Assembly (NCBI GenBank): GCA_025517465.1 | Contig: JAOPKE010000003.1 | Location: 456,113 to 520,112, forward strand | Length of the DNA stretch: 64,000 nucleotides | Origin: Halobacteria archaeon HArc-gm2 | Lineage (GTDB): Archaea > Halobacteriota > Halobacteria > Halobacteriales > Haloarculaceae | Direction: 5' to 3' | In this document: one piece after another, positions 1-8,773 of the stretch | Position numbering within the stretch: the first letter of the stretch is position 1 | Layout: every line of letters starts with the position of its first letter | Notes under the pieces: model-generated | The model's database searches: none | What the model saw: only the letters and a program-made list of their open reading frames with translations | What the model was told of the DNA's origin: nothing | Position numbers and translations under genes: made by a program

Positions 1-1082
1 ACGGACTCTTGCACAGCGGGGCGCGCTACGCGGAGTTCGACCCCGTCGGCGCCGAGGAGTGCATCGACGAGAACCGCATTCTGCGTGCTATCGCCGGCGA
101 GTGCATCAGGGAGACCGGCGGCCTGTTCGTCCAGCTCGCTGGTGACGACCCGGACTACTTCGAGGAGAAACGACGGGGGTGTGAGGCGGTCGGCATCCCC
201 GTCGAGACAGTCGACCTCGACGCGGCCCGCAAGCAGGTCCCGGGTCTCTCGACGGACGTCGAGCGGGTGATGGAAGTCCCGGACGCCGTAGTGTACCCCT
301 CACGTCTGGTGGCCGCCAACGCCGCCGACGCCCGGAAGAACGGTGCGGCGATTCACCCGCACGCGCCGCTCGAATCGCTGACCGTCGCAGACGGGCGCGT
401 CAGTACGGCGCGGGTGGGCGGGTCGGTCGACGACGTCGTCGAACCGGCGTTCGTCGTCAACGCAGCCGGTGCGTGGGCGGGCGAGGTGGCGGCGATGGCG
501 GGTCTCGACGTCGAGATGCAGCCCACCCGCGGCGTGATGGTCTCGGTCGAGTACGACGACCTCGGACCGGTGCTCAATCGCTGCCGGGACCCCGACGACG
601 GTGACATCGTCGTCCCGCACGAGACGGAGGCCGTCCTCGGGACGACCAGCGTCGCCGTCCAGGACCCCGACGAGTACGAACGCGCCGACTGGGAAGTGGA
701 GAAGACCGTCGAAGAGTGCGCCGCGATGGTCCCCGCCGTCGCCGACGCACCGGTCGTCCGCGAGTGGTGGGGCGTCCGGCCGCTGTACGCGCCCGACGAG
801 GCCGAGAACGAGGGACGGGGCATCTCGCGGGGGTTCTTCCTGCTCGACCACGCGGCGGACGGAGTTGCGAACGCGGCGAGCATCGTCGGCGGGAAGCTGA
901 CGACCTACCGGCAGATGGCCGAAGCGACGGCCGATCTGGTGTGTGAAAGGCTGGGGGTCGAGGCGGACTGCGTGACCGCGACACAGCGCTTGCCCGGCGC
1001 CGACGACCCCGACCGACTGGACGAGTTCGTCGCCGAGTTCGACGGCCAGGGACCGACGGACGAGGACGTGGTCGGTGGCTAG
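1..1082 (+). CDS. glpA: Anaerobic glycerol-3-phosphate dehydrogenase subunit A, partial (5' end outside window)
   Basis: FAD-dependent oxidation of glycerol-3-phosphate to dihydroxyacetone phosphate. The frame is open to the window edge and begins inside the conserved GLLHSGARYA segment of GlpA/GlpD; the FAD-domain motif VGGKLTTYRQMAEATADL lies near the end. Family knowledge: GlpA continues past this point with a C-terminal Cys-rich (BFD-like) [2Fe-2S] region. Here the protein stops shortly after the TTYRQMAEA motif, no cysteine cluster follows, and glpB/glpC are not downstream. The TAG stop shares a CTAG palindrome with the stop of the convergent flippase gene. I infer a rearrangement that removed the 3' end; a naturally short variant is the alternative. 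Confidence 0.85.
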   Translation, partial: GLLHSGARYAEFDPVGAEECIDENRILRAIAGECIRETGGLFVQLAGDDPDYFEEKRRGCEAVGIPVETVDLDAARKQVPGLSTDVERVMEVPDAVVYPSRLVAANAADARKNGAAIHPHAPLESLTVADGRVSTARVGGSVDDVVEPAFVVNAAGAWAGEVAAMAGLDVEMQPTRGVMVSVEYDDLGPVLNRCRDPDDGDIVVPHETEAVLGTTSVAVQDPDEYERADWEVEKTVEECAAMVPAVADAPVVREWWGVRPLYAPDEAENEGRGISRGFFLLDHAADGVANAASIVGGKLTTYRQMAEATADLVCERLGVEADCVTATQRLPGADDPDRLDEFVAEFDGQGPTDEDVVGG

Positions 1083-2629
1083 GAGTTCGTGACGCGAACC
1101 CGGACGGCGTCGGCCAGGACGGCGCGATAGCGCGCCGCGAGTTCCTCGAAGACGAGTCGGTCCCGCGGGTCGACCCCCAGCGCGTGGAGGGTACCGGCGT
1201 AGGCGACGAGGCCGACCAGTGTTCCGAGCCCCGCCGCCGGGAGGCCGTCGACCGCCGTTCGAACGGCGACCATCGCGACGACCGCGACCGCGCCGGCGGC
1301 GAGGGGGTCGAGGAACGTCGCGTCGAAGGGCCATAGCCCCTCGAAGTGCCTGATCAGCAGCACTTGCAGTCCGTTCTGGACGCCGATCGCGAGCGACGTG
1401 CCGAGCGCGGCGCCGACGAGACCGAACTCCACGACGAAGGTGTACGTGAGAACGACGTTCAGTGCGGCGAGGAACCAGTCGAGCGCCATCCTGGCGTACT
1501 GGTGGTCGGTCATCATCAGGAGCCAGCCGGTCGCGCCGACCGAACTCCCGACGAACACGCCGCCGAGGTAGACCACGAGCGGGACGTACCCTTCGGCGTA
1601 CGTCGGGCCGAACATCGCCAGGAGCTCTCGCCCGAACACTGCCAGCACGGCCAGGATGGGGACCACGGTCGTGAGGATGAGACGGGTCGCCGACGAGTAG
1701 ACCGCGTTGAGCGTGTCCATCTCGTCCCTGGCGTAGAGGTCAGAGGCGACGGGCGGTAACAGCTGATTGAATGCCAACAGCGGGATCCAGGCTATCGACA
1801 CCAGCACCAGGACGACGTTGTAGATCCCCGCGGCCACCGCCGTCAACAGGGCGCCGACGAGCAAGACGTCGACGCGGTTCTGGAACACCTTCCCGAGGCT
1901 GCTCATCGCCACCGGTGCCGCGTACTCGTAGAACCGGCGCACGTCGCCGCGACCGACGCGGAGGGTGGGTCGGATCCCCGTTACGCCGACCGTCCAGGGG
2001 AACCCGACGACCACGAGCGCTACGGTACAGGCGACGATGGCTCCGGCGACGCCCACGACGGAGTAGCCGAGCGCCAGCGCTGCGACCGCGCCGACCAGCC
2101 GGACGCCGGGCCGAAGGAGCTTGTTGAAGAGGACCTCGCCGCGGGCCGAGCCGGCCGCTCGAAAGGTGGCGGCGTAGATCATCACGAGCCCGGTGAGCAG
2201 GACGAGGACGCCGAACAGCCCCAGCGCAGTCGGGAACGAGGGGTACTCGACGGTCGCCGAACCGATTCGCGGCGCCAGGAGCCAGACGGCGGCCGCGATT
2301 ACCGTTCCGAATCCCAGCGTCGTGGCGTAGGCCAGTCCCGTCGTTCGTGACTGGGTTTCGGGGTCGTCCTCGGCGGCAGGCAGGTATCGCTGGAGTGCCG
2401 GGACGCTGCCGAACGTGACAAGTTGAATCAGCAACTGTGCGATACGCCAGGCGAACGCGTACACCCCGTAGGCGACGGGGCCGAGTCCGCGCGCGAGAAG
2501 GAACTCGGTAGTGGTGGTGAGCAACCGCTGGGCGGAGACGCCGCCCGACGTCACGACCGCACCGTGTGCGATGGTGAGGAGCGCGTCACGCTCGTCCTCC
2601 GGGACCGGGTCGTCGTGCCCTCGACTCAT
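1079..2629 (-). CDS. Polysaccharide flippase (MATE-like Wzx family membrane protein)
   Basis: 516 aa with about 12-14 hydrophobic segments and the N-terminal pattern of the oligosaccharide/lipid-linked sugar exporters (Wzx/RfbX; haloarchaeal AglR-like proteins are of this kind). Expected role: flipping lipid-linked glycans for surface glycosylation. ATG at 2629 precedes MSRGHDDPVPEDERDALLTI. The 3' end meets glpA tail to tail. A 61-bp piece of its own 3' end (1124-1184) is found again at 2821-2881 with three mismatches, so this locus has undergone duplication or recombination. Exact substrate unknown. Confidence 0.8.
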   Translation of the reverse strand: MSRGHDDPVPEDERDALLTIAHGAVVTSGGVSAQRLLTTTTEFLLARGLGPVAYGVYAFAWRIAQLLIQLVTFGSVPALQRYLPAAEDDPETQSRTTGLAYATTLGFGTVIAAAVWLLAPRIGSATVEYPSFPTALGLFGVLVLLTGLVMIYAATFRAAGSARGEVLFNKLLRPGVRLVGAVAALALGYSVVGVAGAIVACTVALVVVGFPWTVGVTGIRPTLRVGRGDVRRFYEYAAPVAMSSLGKVFQNRVDVLLVGALLTAVAAGIYNVVLVLVSIAWIPLLAFNQLLPPVASDLYARDEMDTLNAVYSSATRLILTTVVPILAVLAVFGRELLAMFGPTYAEGYVPLVVYLGGVFVGSSVGATGWLLMMTDHQYARMALDWFLAALNVVLTYTFVVEFGLVGAALGTSLAIGVQNGLQVLLIRHFEGLWPFDATFLDPLAAGAVAVVAMVAVRTAVDGLPAAGLGTLVGLVAYAGTLHALGVDPRDRLVFEELAARYRAVLADAVRVRVTNS

Positions 2630-2767
2630 TATCGGCGTTCACCCACGGATTTCCGTTCCGGGCATTAAGTTGCCCGATACGCGGAAGGGGTGGTTTGACG
2701 CCACGCGTCCGGTGCGTTGCCCCTCGTCGAGGCGAGAAGTCCCCGCAGGCCCATGGAAGAGCAGTCA

Positions 2768-2881
2768 CCGATACGGCAGTAGGCGACGGTCGTCTCGTCG
2801 CTACTGCTTGGTCGCCCATAGCGAGAGCGCGCCGCGAGTTCCTCGAAGACGAGTCGGTCCCGTGGATCGACCCCCAGCGCG
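2768..2881 (-). pseudogene. Chimeric remnant: flippase 3' fragment joined to rhodanese fragment
   Basis: Two short relics lie side by side in one minus-strand frame. Bases 2821-2881 match 1124-1184 (the flippase C-terminus, GVDPRDRLVFEELAAR) with three mismatches. Bases 2768-2800 match 5000-5032, coding for the rhodanese active-site segment DETTVAYCRIG, with one mismatch. No intact gene continues from either. These are seen directly in the sequence; the interpretation as recombination debris is inference. The rest of 2630-3035 shows no supportable gene. Confidence 0.7.
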
Positions 2882-3035
2882 CCGAGGGCCTTCGAGTTGT
2901 TTGACTTCGTGCGTGGAGCAACCCGGGCACCCACTGGTCGCTCAGTCTTTCACCTGTCTCGAACGATTCGTCGGCCGCTACATCGCGGTGTGAAACGCAG
3001 CGATTCATTCCGTGCAGTATTTACTGGCCACTCCG

Positions 3036-3386
3036 CTTTCGAGGACGTCTGGACCCCGAGGACGTCCGCCGGGACTGGGCCGAGCGGTCCGGCGACTACT
3101 CGCCGTCGTACTACGCGGAGATCGGTCCCAGCGAGGCAGCGTGACCATCGCCGACGTGGTCGGCCACTACGCGCCCGGGGACGCCGCGGTTCTGGAGGTC
3201 GGCTGTGGCCGCCATCTCGAACGCCTCCGGCGCGAGGGATTCGGGAACCTCACCGGCATCGACGTCAACGACGACTTCCCGCTGTACCACCACGACTGGA
3301 AGGAAGTGTTCTCGGAGCGGGGGTTCGCGCAGTGGATTCGGGAACCCACGTCAGGAGACGCGATTCGCGTGTTTCGAGCGGTGTGA
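3036..3386 (+). pseudogene. Class I SAM-dependent methyltransferase remnant (frameshift plus internal deletion)
   Basis: The upstream frame reads LDPEDVRRDWAERSGDYSPS and then YYAEIGPSE and stops; the next frame continues with TIADVV, the SAM-binding motif VLEVGCGRHLERLRREGFG and LTGIDVND. It then jumps straight to DDFPLYHHDWKEVF and the C-terminal REPTSGDAIRVFRAV. In the family about 70-100 residues normally separate GIDxND from the FPLYHxxWKE segment, so the catalytic middle is deleted. A frameshift near 3135 joins the two frames. Such methyltransferases often sit in glycan clusters, consistent with the flippase nearby. Confidence 0.7.
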
Positions 3387-3404
3387 GTGAGGTAAGACAG
3401 CGCG

Positions 3405-4316
3405 TTATGCCGCGACGGTGCGTCCGGGGTCCGAGGTTCGGATGGTCGTGCGCACCGCCTCGGCGTCGACCGGGACGAACACGTCTGTGTCAAGCACCTT
3501 CGTGGCACCGGCGCCGAGCACGCCCGCGCGACAGGTCCGACTGGCGACGTCAGCACCGTCGTCGTCGACGAGGCTGACGACGACGTCGACCGCTGCCGGT
3601 TCGCCCTCGTTCGTGACCTGAAGTTCGACGCGCCCGATGCGGTTCCGGAGGGTCGTCACGTCGGTCTCCGTGTCGTCTTCGTCGTAGAACGTGATCCGGT
3701 CGAGCGTGAGGTGTCTCCCGCCCTCGCTGAGATACCGGAACAGTCGCCGGGAGATGTCCTCGTAGAGCCTGTCGGCGTCGGTGTCCTCCTCGAAGAGTGC
3801 ACCAATGGGATTGAGGTCGGCCCGGAGGTCGCTCGCGATGGTCGGGCGATTCGCGGTGTTGGTCTTCAACCGGAGATAGTCGTCGATGAACGGGTCGAAC
3901 GCCGCCGGCAGGTCGCCGTCAAACATGTCGGCGTAGGCTCCGAGTTCCGTGTCGAAGTTGATCAGCGGCGGCAGCGGTGCAGCGGGCTCGACGCTCGGCA
4001 CCCACGGTTTCGCGTCGTGCTGGCGCTCCGCTTGCTCCTCCCGGGCCGCCCGGCCCGAGGGACCGAAGTAGCCGAAGCTTTCGAGCAGCGACGCGAAGAT
4101 AGCGCTGAGCACGGTGACGAAGATGACGCCGGCGGTCAGCAGGTGCGAGACTGGGTCCGGGAGCGTGAACTGGAACAGCGCGATGAACACGATGGTGACC
4201 ATCCCGACGGTCAGCAAGAAAGAACCGAGACTCGGGTCCCGTCCCGTCAGGAACTCGATGTTGCTCAGGAACGTCGACTCGGCCGCCGCGTCGGTGGAGG
4301 TATCCGGTTGATTCAT
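3405..4316 (-). CDS. Membrane protein with two N-terminal TM segments and acidic cytoplasmic part, unknown function
   Basis: 303 aa. Residues about 32-55 and 58-80 are hydrophobic (GSFLLTVGMVTIVFIALF is within the first); the remainder is soluble and acidic and ends in a beta-rich region with conserved-looking LQVTNEGEPAAVDVVVS, typical of an immunoglobulin-like fold. ATG at 4316 is well placed. It follows the small membrane gene at 4355-4588 on the same strand by 38 bases, so the two are probably co-transcribed. No family recognised. Confidence 0.6.
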   Translation of the reverse strand: MNQPDTSTDAAAESTFLSNIEFLTGRDPSLGSFLLTVGMVTIVFIALFQFTLPDPVSHLLTAGVIFVTVLSAIFASLLESFGYFGPSGRAAREEQAERQHDAKPWVPSVEPAAPLPPLINFDTELGAYADMFDGDLPAAFDPFIDDYLRLKTNTANRPTIASDLRADLNPIGALFEEDTDADRLYEDISRRLFRYLSEGGRHLTLDRITFYDEDDTETDVTTLRNRIGRVELQVTNEGEPAAVDVVVSLVDDDGADVASRTCRAGVLGAGATKVLDTDVFVPVDAEAVRTTIRTSDPGRTVAA

Positions 4317-4354
4317 GGTCCGTTTCGTTCGCTCGGCCGTCGATTGCCCAGCCG

Positions 4355-4588
4355 TCAGTCCGCCGCCCGAAAGTCGGCATTACCGGCCGCAGCGGCACGC
4401 GAGAGGACCTGGACGAGGTGCGAGACCCAGATGCCGGCCGTGAAGCCAAAGAGCGTTCCGACGGCCGTGAGCCGAATCGGGTCCTCGAGTGGCGACAGTG
4501 CGACGGCGATACACAGCGTCCCGAAGATCAGCATGAGCGCGTACTGGACGCGCGTCGTCTGGTTCACTCGCCGTATCGCTTCGAGCAC
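4355..4588 (-). CDS. Small two-TM membrane protein, unknown function
   Basis: About 77 aa from a GTG at 4588 (VLEAIRRVNQTTRVQ); an upstream TTG at 4615 would give 86 aa. I prefer GTG 4588 because a TATA-like AGTATACTTAAT lies on the minus strand at about 4616-4628, which would place the transcript start just ahead of 4588. Two hydrophobic stretches (YALMLIFGTLCIAVALS and LTAVGTLFGFTAGIWVSHLV) are visible. Likely the first gene of a two-gene unit with the membrane protein at 3405-4316. The 4616-4872 gap upstream is comparatively AT-rich and holds no other gene I can support. Confidence 0.5.
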   Translation of the reverse strand: MLEAIRRVNQTTRVQYALMLIFGTLCIAVALSPLEDPIRLTAVGTLFGFTAGIWVSHLVQVLSRAAAAGNADFRAAD

Positions 4589-4872
4589 GATATCCGACTT
4601 ACGTGTCGACGACAATTAAGTATACTGATTGACATAATTTGCCAGATTGCTGTCCGAAGTAGCCCGGAACGTGTCGATATTGTCTTTCCATTTATCATTT
4701 TCCGTGGTCGTCGATACATCGGGCCACAGTCGAAATGGAGAAGAGTAGATACTCGTCGCTCACTGCGCAGCGCTGGCAATCGTTTGTCCCGCTCGCACTG
4801 CGAAAGCCGATCGAGATAGCTGACGCTGTCGTTCGGTGCTGTACGGCGAAAGAATATCGTAAACGAGCGCCG

Positions 4873-5727
4873 TTAGTTGCCCTTCTCGATGGGGACGCCG
4901 ACGAGGTTGCCCCACTCCGTCCAGGAGCCGTCGTAGTTGACGGCGTCGTCGTAGCCCAGCAGTTCGTGCAGGGCGAACCAGGCGACGGAGGAGCGCTCGC
5001 CGATGCGGCAGTAGGCGACGGTCGTCTCGTCGCCGTCGATGCCTTCGTCGGCGTAGAGCGATTCGAGTTCGTCGAAGTCCTTGAACGTGCCGTCGTCGTT
5101 GGTGACGGCCGCCCAGGAGATGTTCTGTGCGCCGGGGACGTGGCCGCCGCGCTGGGCGGTCTCCTGCAGTCCCGGGGGCGCGAGGACTTCGCCGGAGAAC
5201 TCCTCGGGAGAGCGGACGTCGACGAGGGGGAGGTTCTTCTCGATGGCGTTCTCGACGTCGTCGCGGTACGCGCGGATGGACTCGCGCGGGCCGGACGCCT
5301 CGTAGTCGACGGCGGAGAAGTCGGGTGCCTCGTCCGTCGTCGGGTAGTCGTTGTCGACCCAGTACTCGCGGCCGCCGTCGAGGAGTCGGACGTCGTCGTG
5401 GCCGTAGTACTTGAACTGCCAGTAGGTGTAGGCGGCGAACCAGTTGGAGTTGTCGCCGTAGAGGACGACCGTGGAGTCCTCGCTGATACCGTGGCTGCCG
5501 AGCAGGTCGGCGAAGTCCTCCTTCGTGAGGATGTCTCGCGTGGTCTGGTCCTGGAGCTGGGTCTCCCAGTTGAAGCCGATGGCGCCCGGCGCGTGGGCCT
5601 CGTCGTAGGCTTCGGTGTCCACGTCGACCTCTACGAGGCGATAGTCGGAGTCGTCGTCCTGGAACTGGTCGAGGTTGTCCTCGACCCAGTCGGCGGAGAC
5701 GAGAACGTCGTTGGCGTACTCACTCAT
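4873..5727 (-). CDS. Thiosulfate/3-mercaptopyruvate sulfurtransferase (tandem rhodanese)
   Basis: 284 aa with two rhodanese domains. The C-terminal domain holds the active-site loop CRIGERSS with the catalytic Cys at about residue 240; the N-terminal domain has DNSNWFA in place of the loop Cys and is structural. Catalyses sulfane transfer from thiosulfate to cyanide or other acceptors in the cytosol. A TTTAAG box at 5755-5760 is about 30 bases upstream of ATG 5727, matching a leaderless transcript. It is divergent from a second rhodanese at 6008, and part of its active-site region is duplicated as debris at 2768-2800. Confidence 0.88.
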   Translation of the reverse strand: MSEYANDVLVSADWVEDNLDQFQDDDSDYRLVEVDVDTEAYDEAHAPGAIGFNWETQLQDQTTRDILTKEDFADLLGSHGISEDSTVVLYGDNSNWFAAYTYWQFKYYGHDDVRLLDGGREYWVDNDYPTTDEAPDFSAVDYEASGPRESIRAYRDDVENAIEKNLPLVDVRSPEEFSGEVLAPPGLQETAQRGGHVPGAQNISWAAVTNDDGTFKDFDELESLYADEGIDGDETTVAYCRIGERSSVAWFALHELLGYDDAVNYDGSWTEWGNLVGVPIEKGN

Positions 5728-6007
5728 AATCCAATCAGTCCTACACCCCCACCTCTTAAACTACCTCTCTTGACGGCGTTCCCTGCCCCTCCTCCCCTGT
5801 CCCGGCATATTCTGCCCCTACTGGCCGGCGAACCCGTGCGAAACGTCCGCATTCCACCGGACTGTCGGCGGCCACATTCACCCGAGATGGCCGCCAGTCG
5901 ACTTAAACGGTGACGAACCAGTGGCAATTATCCCCGCTATCTTCGAGTGCGGGCAGCCAGGGGGCGAGAAACACAGGTTCAAACGCCCGGGAGTGAAACT
6001 TCCGGCA

Positions 6008-6823
6008 ATGACCGACATCGTCTCGACCGACTGGGTCGCGGACCACCTCGACGGCCTCAACGTCGTCGACGTCCGCGACGCCTGGGAGTACGACGGCATC
6101 GGCCACCTCCCCGGCGCAGTGAATATCCCATTCGACTCGTTCCGGGCCGAAGAACACGCTGCCGAGGGAAGCGGGGGAACGAACGACGACGGTTCGGCCG
6201 GCATGCTCCCGTCGGCCGAGGACTTCGAAGCGCTCCTGAGCGAACACGGCATCGCGACCGACGCCGAAATCGTCGCCTACGACGACATGCACGGCGTCTT
6301 CGCCGCGCGCTTCCTCGTGACGGCGGAGCTTCTGGGCCACGACCCGGAAAAGCTCCACCTGCTCGACGGCGACTTCTCCGCCTGGCAGCGCGAACACGAG
6401 ACGACGAGCGACGCGCCCGACGTCGAGCCCACTGACTACGTCGTCGACCCGCCCGCCGAGTCGGTCCTGGTCGACGCCGACGCGGTGGCGGCTGCCGGCG
6501 ACGACCCCGAGTCGGTCGTCGTCGACACGCGCGAGGACTGGGAGTACGAAGAGGGCCACGTTCCTGGCGCAGTCCCGCTGGACTGGAAGGACCTCGTCGA
6601 CGACGAGAGTCGGGGAATCCTGCCCAGGGAGGAGGCCCTGGCAGTGCTGGAGGAACGCGGCATCACGCCGGACAGGCGGATCGTGCTGTACTGCAACACC
6701 GCCCGACGCATCAGCCACACCTACGTCGTGCTCCGACACCTCGGCTTCGAGGACCTGGCGTTCTACGAGGGGAGCCTCACCGAGTGGGAGAAGCAGGGCC
6801 GACCGCTGGAAACTGGTTCTTAG
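6008..6823 (+). CDS. Tandem-domain rhodanese-like sulfurtransferase
   Basis: 271 aa from ATG 6008 (MTDIVSTDWVADHL). The upstream in-frame ATG at 5921 would add residues that do not resemble the family. The C-terminal active site is CNTARR with Cys at about 229, while the N-terminal domain has AYDDMHGVF, without cysteine. It is a diverged paralogue of the adjacent 284-aa enzyme (different active-site loop, hence probably different sulfur donor or acceptor). The two genes are divergent and share a 280-bp intergenic region that presumably holds both promoters. Confidence 0.82.
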   Translation: MTDIVSTDWVADHLDGLNVVDVRDAWEYDGIGHLPGAVNIPFDSFRAEEHAAEGSGGTNDDGSAGMLPSAEDFEALLSEHGIATDAEIVAYDDMHGVFAARFLVTAELLGHDPEKLHLLDGDFSAWQREHETTSDAPDVEPTDYVVDPPAESVLVDADAVAAAGDDPESVVVDTREDWEYEEGHVPGAVPLDWKDLVDDESRGILPREEALAVLEERGITPDRRIVLYCNTARRISHTYVVLRHLGFEDLAFYEGSLTEWEKQGRPLETGS

Positions 6824-6868
6824 GCAGTTGCTAAGGCCGGTTCGACGCAGCTCCGGGCGAGGGGTGAC

Positions 6869-7867
6869 TCACTGTACGGCTTTCTGTCGGGGTCCACGCT
6901 CGGCGGCGAGCAGGTCCATCGACTCGACGAACAGCGCGACGACGAGCGGACCGGCGATGAAGCCCACCAGCCCGACCGACAGCACGCCGCCGGTGAAGCC
7001 GACGAAGTAGAGACTGCCCGGGATGCCGGCGGTGTAGGGCGCGAGCTGTGGGCGGACGACGGCGTCGGGGAGGAAGCCGACGAAGACGAGGCCGACGACG
7101 GTGAGCGCTATCGCGCCGGGGACGTCACCAGCGAACACGTCGGTGGCGGCGACAGTGAGGATCACCACGCTCGGGCCGATGATTGGGATGAACTGGAGGA
7201 TACCGGCGAGGGCGGCCAGCGCGAACGCGGAGTCGTAGCCCAGCAGCGTGAAGACGACGAAGGCGACGAGGAAGGTGCCCAGCGCCGTCGCGCCCTGGAG
7301 GACGTAGATGGCATAGAGGGTATCTCGGACGCGCTCGTGGAGGCGCGTGACGACGTCGTGGTAGCTGTCGGGGACAGTCCGGTAGACGACGGTCTGGGTG
7401 GCCGTCGGCCGCAACAACAGGGCGTAGACGAGCAGTGCGAAGAGAAACAGCTTCAGGCCGAGTTCGGGCGTCTCGCCGGCCACGTCGACGGCGATGGCGG
7501 TGACGAACTGCCGGATCGTGACGACGGCGCTGGCGAGGTCGAGGACGTAGACGGTGTCGAACAGGTCGATCTCGATGGCGTCGGGCAGTGCCCGCAGGAA
7601 GGCGAGCAACTCGGCGCGGCGCCGGTAGAGCGACCAGATCACCGGGACAGCCAGCGCCGCCGCGGCGGCGAAGGCCACCAGGGTGCTGAGCGCTGCCGCG
7701 ACCCGCCGGTTGATGCCGCGGCCGACGAGAAACTCCCGGAGCGGGTAGAGGACGTACGCGACCGTGATGGCGAAGAAGACGGTCGAGAGCACCCGCGAGA
7801 GGATCACGAGCGTCAGGAGACCCGTCACGACCGCGAGGAGGACGAGTAGTTGCTGACGGGTTGGCAT
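6869..7867 (-). CDS. AI-2E family transporter (PerM-type membrane protein)
   Basis: 332 aa, about 7-8 TM segments, with the family pattern GYDSAFALAALAGILQFIPI followed by GPSVV and a C-terminal GPLVVALFVE. The family includes E. coli TqsA/PerM and a Na+(Li+)/H+ antiporter branch; substrate here is unknown. Start ATG 7867 has a CTTTTACT box 25-30 bases upstream. The gene ends convergent with the rhodanese at 6823. Confidence 0.8.
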   Translation of the reverse strand: MPTRQQLLVLLAVVTGLLTLVILSRVLSTVFFAITVAYVLYPLREFLVGRGINRRVAAALSTLVAFAAAAALAVPVIWSLYRRRAELLAFLRALPDAIEIDLFDTVYVLDLASAVVTIRQFVTAIAVDVAGETPELGLKLFLFALLVYALLLRPTATQTVVYRTVPDSYHDVVTRLHERVRDTLYAIYVLQGATALGTFLVAFVVFTLLGYDSAFALAALAGILQFIPIIGPSVVILTVAATDVFAGDVPGAIALTVVGLVFVGFLPDAVVRPQLAPYTAGIPGSLYFVGFTGGVLSVGLVGFIAGPLVVALFVESMDLLAAERGPRQKAVQ

Positions 7868-7952
7868 ACAGTCGGGTTCGTCCCTGTGAGTAAAAGCCTT
7901 CCCCGCGCCCGAATCGCCGGACGTGACCGGTGGTTCCCCGACGATGACGGCC

Positions 7953-8032
7953 AGGATACGACGGTGTCGGTCAGGATACGACGGTGTCGGTCAGGATACG
8001 ACGGTGTCGGTCAGGGGACGACGCCGACGGTC
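7953..8032. repeat. 20-bp tandem repeat (three exact copies plus one degenerate)
   Basis: Three perfect copies of AGGATACGACGGTGTCGGTC at 7953-7972, 7973-7992 and 7993-8012 are followed by a fourth, degenerate copy at 8013-8032 (six substitutions) that codes for the last residues of the methyltransferase. The stop codon of that gene (8011-8013) lies at the junction. It looks as if the gene's 3' end was the source of the amplified unit. Because 20 is not a multiple of three, the array lies after the stop. Confidence 0.9.
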
Positions 8033-8691
8033 AGCAGCGTGCCGTACTCGCGATAGCGCTCGACCATCGACTCCCGGGTCTCCCAGTCCTCGGTGGGAAA
8101 GTCCCCCTCGGCGGGGATCTCCGTCTCCTCGTCGGGAATGCGGTCCTGGCCGGCGACGTGGAATCCCGCCTCGCGGAACGCCGCGCGGTACTCGCGTTCG
8201 CTCCAGAGCACCATCGGCACCCCGACGAGTTCCTCCCACTCGTGGGAGTAGACGTTCTCCTCCCAGCGGTTGACGGCGCAGTAGAACGTCCCGCCGGGCC
8301 GGAGCACTCGCAGCAGTTCCGCGAGGACGGCGTGGGGGTCCTCGGCGTAGTAGAAGGCCTCCATCGAAAAGCAGTGGTCGACCGAGTCGTCGGCGAAGGG
8401 GAGGTGCTCGAAGTCACCACGAAGGAACCCGGAGTGGCGGTCCTGGGTGTAGGATCGGGCGTTGTGTACCATCTCGGCCGCGGCGTCGATGCCGTACGTC
8501 CGGCCCGCGCCGCGGGTCTCACGGAGCGCCCGCCCGGCGTAGCCACTCCCGGATCCGAGGTCCAGCACGGTGTCGCCCTCCTCGACGGGCATCTGGGAGA
8601 GGACATGTTTCGCGGTGTGCCAGTGGCGCTCCTCCATCCCCTGATCCTTCCCCTGTCGTGCCCACTCGTCGAAGGCGTCGCCGGCGCTCAT
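8011..8691 (-). CDS. Class I SAM-dependent methyltransferase
   Basis: 226 aa from ATG 8691 (MSAGDAFDEWARQGKDQGME); an upstream in-frame start at 8763 would extend it by 24 residues. Motif I VLDLGSGSGYAGRAL, motif II YGIDAAAEMV, motif III GDFEHLPFADDSVDHCFSM and the post-motif LRVLRPGG are all present, as in UbiE/Methyltransf_11 enzymes acting on small molecules. Substrate unknown. The 3' end runs into the 20-bp tandem repeat. Confidence 0.8.
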   Translation of the reverse strand: MSAGDAFDEWARQGKDQGMEERHWHTAKHVLSQMPVEEGDTVLDLGSGSGYAGRALRETRGAGRTYGIDAAAEMVHNARSYTQDRHSGFLRGDFEHLPFADDSVDHCFSMEAFYYAEDPHAVLAELLRVLRPGGTFYCAVNRWEENVYSHEWEELVGVPMVLWSEREYRAAFREAGFHVAGQDRIPDEETEIPAEGDFPTEDWETRESMVERYREYGTLLTVGVVP

Positions 8692-8773
8692 GTGCGAGCG
8701 ATCGGTGGCGACAGTGAAAACGGGTTCGGCTGGACGGAAAGAGCTATGAGCCCTAGCTGACACGTCGTCGGTG

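Noticed and set aside
5972..5995. tRNA T-arm-like GGTTCAAAC followed by CCCGGG
   Set aside because: No acceptor stem, anticodon arm or D-arm can be formed around it. I saw no convincing tRNA or rRNA gene in the window.
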